Source: Bilabrum cf. latius
Taxonomy: Eukaryota; Bigyra: Bicosoecida; Bigyra; Bicosoecida
Assembly (NCBI GenBank): GCA_965178125.1
Contig: OZ237769.1
Span: forward strand, 62,001 to 126,000
Length of the DNA: 64,000 nucleotides
Reading direction: 5' to 3'
A program made the translations under genes and the position numbers. Shown here piece after piece: positions 56,201-64,000 of this stretch. Each line of letters opens with the position of its first letter. Position 1 is the stretch's first letter. Below the pieces are notes generated by a model. The model was not told the origin of the DNA and searched no databases. It worked only from the letters and a program-made list of their open reading frames with translations.

Positions 56201-59200
56201 TGGGCACCACGCCCGTCGAGGCAGTCGCTGGCGCGTCGACATCTGAATCCGGCGATTATTTTAACTACCCCCGTGGCACCAGCACTGACGTGTTTAGCTC
56301 GACAGCAGAAGCGGGTATCAGCGAGGCTGTGCCAGGGATCGCGGGGAGGAACAGGACCACCAGTGCCGTTGGGGGGTTCCCAGTGCAAGGACGTGGCCAG
56401 GCGCAAAGACAGGTCGTGGGTGGAGCCGGCAGGTCTGCCACATTTCGAACGCAGGTGCGGCATGCCATTCGAGGAACGAGGGGACTGGAGGTGGTACTAT
56501 TCAAGGCTCTGAAGCGGATCGACGAGATCAACCTGCCGCAGGAGGTGTGCGACTTCCCTCGGCTGCAGCAGTGCCAGGCCAACTTCGCCTCCAACGGGGT
56601 CAAGTTCACGGCCGCAAGGCTTTAGGCAGACGCAGCCAAGAGTCCAAGTCCTAAGTCCACCGGCAGCAGACGCTCTCTCAGCAACCCGCCAGGAGGCTCA
56701 AACATTGGATCTGGACCCAGCTCCCGTCAGATCATAGGGTCTGGGTCCCGATCCACAGGTAGCCCAGGCTCCCAGCAGCGGTAGATGAGCGGGGGGATGA
56801 GGACAGCTCATTCTGGCTCCATGGCCGAGGCTGGGGCAGGTTCGGTTGGCCCTACCTCCTTGGAGCCCATCAAGAATGAGAGCACGTCACTTGCTGCAGC
56901 TAGCAGCTCCCGCGCCTCGATGGAGCTATTGGTGGGGGCGAACAGTCGATCGTCTGGCAGTCACCTTCCTCAGACGCGGTCCAAGCTGGGTCGAGGGACG
57001 TCATATGACCAGCACCAGCTGCCAGGTCCCAGCATAGTTGGTTGTACGCCATCTGTAGTCGGCTTACTATCTGCAGGACAGTCGGGCAAGGTGCCTCGGC
57101 AGAGGAGCGAGAGGCTGCCAGCGAGTCGCCTCCAGGGTGTGGGGGGTGGATCGCAGGCCGGCGCTGTTGGAAGGCAGCAAAACCGGATGCCTGCTAGCAA
57201 ATCGCTGGAGCCTGGGTCTAGCGGACAGTCAACTGCAGGACACGATGGTGCAGCGCACGGCAATGCGTCCAGCGCTGTGGCTGTGTGGACGAGAGGGCGC
57301 CCCAGTGACCCACCATCCGTTGCCTCAATAGGCAGCAAGGGCAGCGATGCCATCTTCGTGGAGGCTACTAGTGCAGCGCCTGCTAGAGATGTTGAGGTCG
57401 AGAGCGAGCAGTCTCTCTCCGCCGTTGCAGCTGGAAGCACGGGGTCCAGGCCTCGAGTACCCATTGGCCAGCATCCGGCTGCTAGACGAAGGAAGGTCAG
57501 CAAAGACACCGAAGGCTCGACCACTGGTGATGCCTCACCTGCTGCGCCCAGAAGCAGCAATGCCTCTTTGTCCAGCGCTGCAAGTGGCGGTGATAGTGTG
57601 GGGGCTAATCGGCTGGGAACCACAGCGCCACCTCCTCGCCCCGCTGCAGCTGCATCCCGACAGCAGCTGCCCCCTGGACTAGTGGCGAGTGGCAGCTCGA
57701 AGGGAGAGGCCGGCATCGTTGTTGTTGCGGCTGAGCAGGTGGCTGACAGCCATGGCAGCGATTCCTATCGTGAAATCATGGACTAGTCCCCTGTCGATGG
57801 ACAGGGCGCGCCTATACACTCGCTGCCAAAAGTGCGAGACGCGTCATCATCCTCGTCCACTGGCGGGGGATCCAAACCGTGGCTCAGCTCGGCAGAGGAG
57901 TCCAAAGTCGGCGACAATTCGATGTCGTTGCAAATTGAGCCCAGGTTTGTAGGTGCCGGGTCTAAGTAGCGCACTGCATTGCAGGGTCGCCTCGACTCGA
58001 TGGACGCAAGTGTGGGTGGCATGTCGTTCGGGCATAGGCAGTCCATCGACAGCTCTACCCTTGGTACTGAGTTCACTCCGTCAGGTTTAGTCACAGGCAA
58101 CCAGCGAATGTTCCCGGAACTAAATTCAACCTCGAATCGAAGACAAGGTAGTGGTGGAGGGCCGGGCACCCGCAAGAGCGCCACCTCAGTGGCAACCTCT
58201 GTCGAGAGCGATGCAGGCCCCCTCTCCGATAAAGCGTCAAAGCTACTTGTCTCAACGGCAAAGTAGGGAAAGTCTCGGCGCGGATTCAAGCTTGGGCCAG
58301 CTGCGTATGACAACTCTGGTGTGTCCTCTCGCAGCAGCAGACCCACGTACAGCCAGCACACGGGCTCCTTCGAGATGCTCCACCAAGCAAGTCTGGCTGC
58401 ATCAAGCAGTCGGCAAGGCGCGCCCCCCAGAAACCGGATGCAAGTGCCCCCAGCCAAAAGCTTGCAACCAGCATCCGTGTCCCGCTCTCTGGTTTCCAAG
58501 GGAGACATGGGCGATGCCTTGGTTGTGGTGGGCACCAGCGAGCTGCCTCCCCCTCTGTGGGACCACGTGGCCATGCACAAGCAGGGCATACTGGGGTCGA
58601 GCAGGAGGCAAGGGCTGCATGCCATGTTTGAGCAACTAAGACAGGTGCTGCGCGTGCAGATGCGGCGGCAGCTGGGGGGTCATGCGACGGATGGTGGCGT
58701 ACTGCAGGAGCTGTATGGCACGATCGAGCCCGACCCTCTGCTGCAGCAAGGCTGGTACGCAGTGCCGAGGGGGGATGAAGATGGCACTGGGGGCCGGTCT
58801 CGGACCACGACAAGCACTGGTGGATTGTAGGCACTGAGCGGTATTGTTACAGAAGTGGTGACCTTGCCCAATGACCAGATGGCGAACACAAATGGCGAGC
58901 ACTTTGGGCGGCTTGGGTTCGGTTAGCCCAGCTCCGCTGCTCATGTTGGTGCTCTCACGGGAGGATCAGGGGGATCCACGGGCTCGGAAGGAGAAACTAG
59001 CGCAGGCGAGGCGTCTGCAGCGCATCGCAACTCTCGGTAGGGCAAGAGGAGGAGCCAAAGCCTCAGGCCAAGGGCAGGGCATCAAAGCAGGCCGGGCTTG
59101 CTTGCCACGGGCAATGAGGACCCTGAGCTAGAACCCAGCGTCAGCCTGCCCTTACGTGCCATGCAGCAGCGCGGGCTGATTGTAGCCCACAGCAAGCCTC

Positions 59201-62200
59201 GGATGAGGGAGCTGCAGTGCAAGTTGGGGGAGGCCCTCCGGTCCAAGCTGCAGCCGTTGGTACTGAGTGCCTCAAAGGGCAGCAAGGGTCAGGTGGCGGT
59301 GCTGCTGGGCAGCTGGCTGGCACAGCAAGCGGGAAGGGCAGCTGCAGCTGTGCTAAGGAAGATGCACAAACGCGTCCTCGAGACCTAGAGAGACCTGTTG
59401 TCCATGCGGGCGCAAGGAAGGCGACAAGGTCATGCCAGATCCAGCTCTGGCTTAGAGGATTCTTTACACGCATCTGTTGCAACTGGTGGGACAGACGCAA
59501 GCCTTGCTCGGCTCGGGCGACTAGCAAGCAGCGGAACAGCCACTGGTGTTGGCGCTGCCATCGGGGACCAGGTCATGGGAGTGCAGTCATAGGCAGGTAT
59601 CTCCAACCCATAGGCTGGGCAATCGGGCTCTCTTCGAGTGAGCACTGAAGTAGGCAGCAGCAGCAGCGGCGGGGCAGGGCACGCACGACGGGAACTCGAC
59701 TCATCGTATCGACCCCCTTCTGTGCTGATGGAAAGCAGCTCGGACCAACGGGACGGGGCCCAGGGTACGTCGTCCAAAAAGTACACCACCATTGGCTCAG
59801 AGTAGGGTACCATGGGTTCCTTCATCCTGCCCTCGAGAGGTGCAACTGCCGACGCACCGGAGGGCACCACAGCAACACAAGGACCGGGTGTCACACACCG
59901 TAGTGCAGTGCAACAGGTAGGTCCAGTTGCAGGCAATGCTTAGGGAATTGATTCTGCTTCCAGTGAGAACAGCTCGGACGTGGATGATCGAGCATCCAGG
60001 ATGATCCCCACACCGTACGGTGGTGGCCCGGCGCATGGAGCACGCCTATCCGGGTCGGTCAAGTCAGGAAACAAGACGGGAAGGACACGGTTCACCAGTG
60101 CCGCTTTAAAGAAATCGTTAAATTCCAATCTGGAGGCTGTTTCCGGTCGTGATGGTGAGAGCACAGGCACAAGGTAGAGCCAAGGACGGCACGCAGGCGG
60201 CAGCCGGAGACGCGGTGCACCGACGAAAGATCAAAACACGGATCGAATGGTGAAACTCGTCGAGTAGATGGCCAAGCTGGCGGCCGAGGCCCGCAAGTTC
60301 CGCATGGTCAGTTTCTGGGTCTGGGACCGGGGCGTGGGTGTGCAGGCCTCGGCGAGGCACAAGCTGTTCAAGCCCTTCTCGCAGATCGACGCGAATCTGC
60401 AACAGGGAGGCAAGGGCAGTGGGCTGGGACTGGCCATCACGGAGAGCATCGTGAAGCTGCACGGGGGCGTGTGCGGCTTCTTGTCGGCGCCTGGTCACGG
60501 CAGCATATTCTGGGCGTGGGTGCGATGCCAGTCGGCAGCTGCCCCTCCCAGCGGTCTGGAGGAGTCAGCGGCAGAGGCAAGCCCGAACCAAAGCAAGACT
60601 GCTCGCGATATCAGATCCATGGCTTCCTCCGGCCCTGGTACCAGCGTTGAGCTGCTAGGATCCTCCCAAGCTACAAGGCCTAGCGGTGGTAAATCCAGCG
60701 GTGGCACAAGCGGAACGGAGACCAGGACAACCAGGACCCACGAATCTTCTGCTGCAGGCGATGCCAACGCTAGCGTGGTGCGATCGATGCAGCAAGACCT
60801 GGACCAGCGTAGTAGCAGCAACACCAGTGCGCTCGGTGCAAATGGCTCAATGCTCGACAGGCTCAGTGGAGGTCCGGCCAAGAGTGTGTTCCTCGCGCCT
60901 AGGGTGGCCCAGCAGAGGTCCATGGCCGTGTCTGCGGTAGGACCCGGCCCTCCAGCCCCTCTGGCATTGCCGGCACCTTTAGAGCCAGACGGTAGAATTA
61001 TCGAAAGTGAACCGGTAAATGGAATACTGAAGGGGGGAGCTGCCTCTATCCGCCGCGCTCTGCAGCAGATCGGCCCTGGTGGCTCCAGCTGGATGAAAGC
61101 ACTCGTGCAGCGAGCACTGCAGTACAATCAGACGGACCAGCCGTCCAGCCGCGATGCAGTCCGCGGTGTGACCGACCTAGATGCTGGTACCAGTGAGTCC
61201 CTGCAGATGGGGCAAGACGGCGTTGTGATGAAGCAAACCAGCACCAAGCGACACAAAGGGCAGTCCGGCAGGGGCAGCAGCGGGCATCAGGATCTGACTG
61301 CATCCCGGGAGGGGCGGTCCGTGCGGGAGGAGCCCTCGCACGTGCTGCGAGCGGCGGCTGTACCGTCCCGCATACTTCCGGGGCAAATTGTCGCTCCGCG
61401 TGGGGGTGCGGGCATTGTGCCTCGAGGCGTGTCGGGATACGGGTAGCCACCTGCTGGCCTCCCCATGCGCGTGCTGTGCGTGGACGACGAGCGGTCGAAC
61501 CGTAGATACATCTCCTCGGCGGTGTGCAAGCTGGGTGTGCCAGTGGTGCTGGAGGCCACGGATGGGCTGGATGCACTTCGGGTGCTGGGCGTGCCTGCCA
61601 GTCTGTTGCGGGCCGTGGCTAGCAGTGGGGGTATGCCAAGGCACCGGCAGATGCGCCGTGTGCTTGAGCGGGAGATGCGCGTGGGGATCTATGCGCGGGG
61701 AAGGCACTGGCAAGCGGGAGGGTGGGTGGAAGTGAAGGGCTCTACCACAACGTCTTCTCATGCGGGGGGCAAGCGGTCGGCTGCTGCTCTGCTTGCCGGG
61801 GACAGCCACGAGTCTATCGTTGGCAAAGAAGGGCAGTCCCATGACCGTCGTTGGCGGCGTGCGGGGTCGGACGGCACGGACAGCGAAGGTCCCGGTGCGC
61901 CGCTGACGCCGGCACTGCAGGGCATCGACGAGGAGACCAACACCCCCACGGAGACCGGCGGATTTGGGCAAGGTGCGACTGCTGGGCTATCGGACGACTC
62001 GGTCGGGGAGCTTGCGGAGAGGAGGCAGAGGGCACTGGGGCCTGGTGACGTTGTGCTGATGGACTTTAGCATGCCTCGGATGGGGGGTGACAGGTGCACG
62101 AGGTGCATCAGGATGGATCCGATGCTGGACGGTGTGCGCGTGATCGGAGTGACTGGGAACGTGCTGATCGAGGACCAGAACAAGCTGCGGAGGGCGGGGG

Positions 62201-62397
62201 CAGAGAAGGTGCTGCCCAAGCCGGTGCGGCGCGCGATCCTTCGGGAGGCCCTGAAGCCGCCCGAGGTTGAGAAGCGCAGCACAAACGAGCGATCAAGTTT
62301 ATCTGACCAGGCAGACGCCTCACCGAGTAGTCGGTTGGCGTACTCCGGACAGAAGGCTGGAGGAGGCGTGGGGTAGCTTGGACAGCCATTGTCATGA
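50244..62397 (+). CDS. Giant membrane hybrid histidine kinase (about 4,007 residues)
   Basis: Two-component sensor with kinase and receiver in one chain. Exon 1 50244-50285 (MTAPYDADRGLQKF), a 130-bp intron (gtgaga ... ttgcag), exon 2 50416-62397 (TGA 62395). Exon 2 holds 30 TAG and no TAA or TGA in 3,994 codons. The N-terminus has at least five hydrophobic helices (ITCFSIISSMIGVAAFVATA, VVAVEITAAVLSSVALLVLL, VRVAAVWIAAVIAVFFVHFI, VFFIIVAAMIIWALSGV), with more near 51790, 53650 and 54350. The phospho-acceptor box LMLHDTLSPLNAL puts His at about residue 1373. HisKA continues as SIQTVLRDMVSLEAAQSGRL. The ATPase N box is NFASNGVKFT (about 2070). The G1/F/G2 boxes (WDRGVGVQ, LFKPFSQID, GSGLGLAI) come only at about 3318-3350. 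The receiver at 3698-3950 has LCVDDE, LMDFSMPRMGG (phospho-Asp about 3897), IGVTGN and LPKPV. Start and exon 1 are inferred. Confidence 0.88.
51488..51555 (+). repeat. 21-bp tandem repeat encoding Gly/Ala in the histidine kinase
   Basis: About three units of a gcaggggcaggggcagcag-type sequence give a GAGAGAA pattern in an extracellular or linker segment. It is similar in base composition to the CAGGGG array at 48771. Confidence 0.8.
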
Positions 62398-62647
62398 CTC
62401 ATGACTCATGTAAATTGTGGCATGCGCTAGGATCTGTGATCAAACAATCTCGTAGGCTGGTAGTTTATACGAGAGCGTTCAGTAACAAATATCCATAAAT
62501 GTTGACCCACCAGTACAGTTGCCCGTCAATCCAAAAAATAAAAATTAGGATCAGGAATCCATGATTCAGGATGGTGCTAAGAACAAAGGCAAAAAGAAGC
62601 ACAATTCAAAGTTGAACATCCGTGGACGTTGCAGATCCACGCCAGGA
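62398..62647. other. Spacer at the junction of two tail-to-tail histidine kinases
   Basis: 250 bp between the two TGA codons. It is AT-rich with a short direct repeat (atgactcatgactcatg) right after the first stop. It is the centre of an inverted duplication. No gene is seen. Confidence 0.5.
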
Positions 62648-64000
62648 TCAGCTTCCGACACGGTACCCAATGAGCTGCCTCTTGTCGGGCGAGCGTTCCT
62701 GATCGGCATCGGAAGAGCTGGCATGGCTGGCGCTTGATTCCTCCCTTTCTCCCAACTCTGGCGGCTTCAGGGCCTCCCGAAGGATCGCGCGCCGCACCGG
62801 CTTGGGCAGCACCTTCTCTGCCCCCGCCCTCCGCAGCTTGTTCTGGTCCTCGATCAGCACGTTCCCAGTCACTCCGATCACGCGCACGCCGTCCAGCATC
62901 GGATCCATCCTGATGCATCTCGTGCACCTGTCACCCCCCATCCGAGGCATGCTAAAGTCCATCAGCACAACGTCACCAGGCCCCAGTGCCCTCTGCCTCC
63001 TCTCCGCTAGCTCCCCGACCGAGTCGTCCGATGGACCAGCAGTCACACCTTGCCCGAGTCCGCCCGCCTCCGTGGGAGTGTTGGTCTCCTCGTCGATGCC
63101 CTGCAGTGCCGGCGTCAGCGGCGCACCGGGACCTTCGCTGTCCGTGCCGTCCGACCCCGCACGCCGCCAACGACGATCATGGGACTGCCCTTCTTTGCCC
63201 ACGAAAGACTCGTGGCTGTCCCCGGCAAGCAGAGCAGCAGCCGACCGCTTGCCCCCCGCATGAGAAGACGTTGTGGTAGAGCCCTTCACTTCCACCCAAC
63301 CTCCCGCTTGCCAGTACCTTCCCCGCGCATAGATCCCCACGCGCATCTCCCGCTCAAGCACACGGCGCATCTGCCGGTGCCTTGGCATACCCCCACTGCT
63401 AGCCACGGCCCGCAACAGACTGGCAGGCACGCCCAGCACCCGCAGTGCATCCAGCCCATCCGTGGCCTCCAGCACCACTGGCACACCCAGCTTGCGCACC
63501 GCCGAGGAGATGTATCTACGGTTCGACCGCTCGTCGTCCACGCACAGCACGCGCATGGGGAGGCCAGCAGGTGGCTACCCGTATCCCGACACGCCTCGAG
63601 GCACAATGCCCGCACCCCCACGCGGAGTGGCAATTTGCCCCGGTAGTATGTGGGACGGTACAGCCGCTCGCAGCACGTGCGAGGGCTCCTCCCGCATGGA
63701 CCGCCCCTCCCGTGATGCAGTCAGATCCTGATGCCCGCTGCTGCCCCTGCTGGACTGCCCTTCGTGTCCAGCAGTACTCCCTACCTGCCCGACCACGCCG
63801 TCTTGCCCCATCTGGATGGGAGTACCAGGATCAGAGCGGGGGTCACTTATTGCTGTAGCGTCAGTGGGCAGCATGTGGGTCGCGTTGAGCTGCGTCGCTC
63901 GCTGCATGAGTGCTTTCATCCAGCTGGAGCCACCAGGGCCGATCTGCTGCAGTGCGCGGCGGATGGAGGCAGTGGTCTCTGAGTCGAACCCCCCACTATA
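62648..64000 (-). CDS. Hybrid histidine kinase paralog, 3' part (5' end beyond window)
   Basis: The frame is open from base 64000 and ends at TGA 62648. It encodes the end of the kinase linker (SIRRALQQIGPGGSSWMKAL) and a full receiver domain. The receiver has LCVDDERSNRRYISSAV, LMDFSMPRMGG, IGVTGN and LPKPVRR. It is almost identical to the plus-strand kinase ending at 62397, including the same receiver insert between the second and third strands. One TAG (63575) falls at the same place as TAG 61444 in the other copy (SGYG-Q-PPAGLP). The C-terminal 35 residues differ (GEREESSASHASSSDADQ). The high identity and opposite orientation show a recent inverted duplication. Confidence 0.93.

Noticed and set aside
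1-64000. Interpreting the TAG-broken frames as pseudogenes or sequencing errors
   Set aside because: The same codon breaks 15 unrelated genes, no frameshifts accompany it, TGA and TAA are absent from the same frames, and conserved motifs are intact on both sides of every TAG.
1-64000. UAG coding for Leu, Tyr or Glu instead of Gln
   Set aside because: The anchors DEIQ, QFHPE and SGQSNM require Gln; Leu, Tyr or Glu does not fit these columns.
1-64000. Ciliate-type code (UAA and UAG both Gln)
   Set aside because: Only one in-frame TAA against about 105 TAG, and the aminopeptidase ends at TAA followed by spacer-like sequence. Kept as an open alternative only for the dioxygenase.

Overview
This is nuclear DNA of a GC-rich, compact-genome eukaryotic microbe. 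Spliceosomal GT-AG introns, genes on both strands and a mix of eukaryote-specific proteins show this: the ciliary dynein assembly factors DNAAF1 and DNAAF5, the spliceosomal protein SPF27/BCAS2, TMEM120, SUV3 helicase and a giant hybrid histidine kinase. The two dynein assembly factors imply a flagellated cell. Hybrid histidine kinases, the DODA-like dioxygenase and the DUF1279 protein fit an alga or another free-living protist. I cannot name the lineage.

The central observation is that the window does not use the standard genetic code. Read with the standard code, almost every gene is shattered by in-frame TAG. Read with TAG as glutamine, the pieces join into long uninterrupted frames ending in TGA. 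I count about 105 in-frame TAG codons in 15 genes. Several fall on glutamines that are nearly invariant in their families: DEIQ of SUV3, QFHPE of the GMP synthetase amidotransferase, and CSGQSNM of sialate O-acetylesterase. TGA is the terminator of 16 of 17 confidently delimited genes. TAA ends one gene (leucyl aminopeptidase) and is otherwise excluded from coding sequence, apart from one unexplained in-frame TAA in the DODA-like gene. The assignment matches NCBI translation table 15 (UAG=Gln), not table 6 (UAA and UAG both Gln).

Layout: 1-732 (+) 3' part of a coiled-coil protein; 832-2608 (-) DNAAF1; 3253-4121 (-) DUF1279/FAM210-like; 4271-11512 (+) 2,413-residue unknown protein; 12337-14345 (+) ABHD/EMB8-like hydrolase; 14561-17608 (+) SUV3 helicase; 17803-24963 (-) 2,386-residue SIR2-like protein; 25183-29221 (-) DNAAF5/HEATR2; 29332-31017 (-) LigB/DODA dioxygenase; 31285-33383 (+) GMP synthase; 33632-37119 (-) sialate O-acetylesterase fused to alpha-galactosidase; 37203-38119 (-) SPF27; 39049-41915 (+) TMEM120; 42800-45094 (-) leucyl aminopeptidase; 45423-49853 (-) coiled-coil protein with a long Gly-Gln array; 50244-62397 (+) about 4,007-residue hybrid histidine kinase; 62648-64000 (-) the 3' part of a near-identical histidine kinase paralog in tail-to-tail orientation.

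Introns are few (15 inferred), mostly 88-240 bp and near the 5' ends of genes. Eleven of 15 acceptors read CGCAG. Minisatellites are common inside exons and introns. The largest are a 28-copy 41-bp array filling a TMEM120 intron and an approximately 79-copy hexanucleotide encoding (Gly-Gln)n. The genes do not form one pathway; they are ordinary neighbours of a eukaryotic chromosome, united by the recoded UAG.
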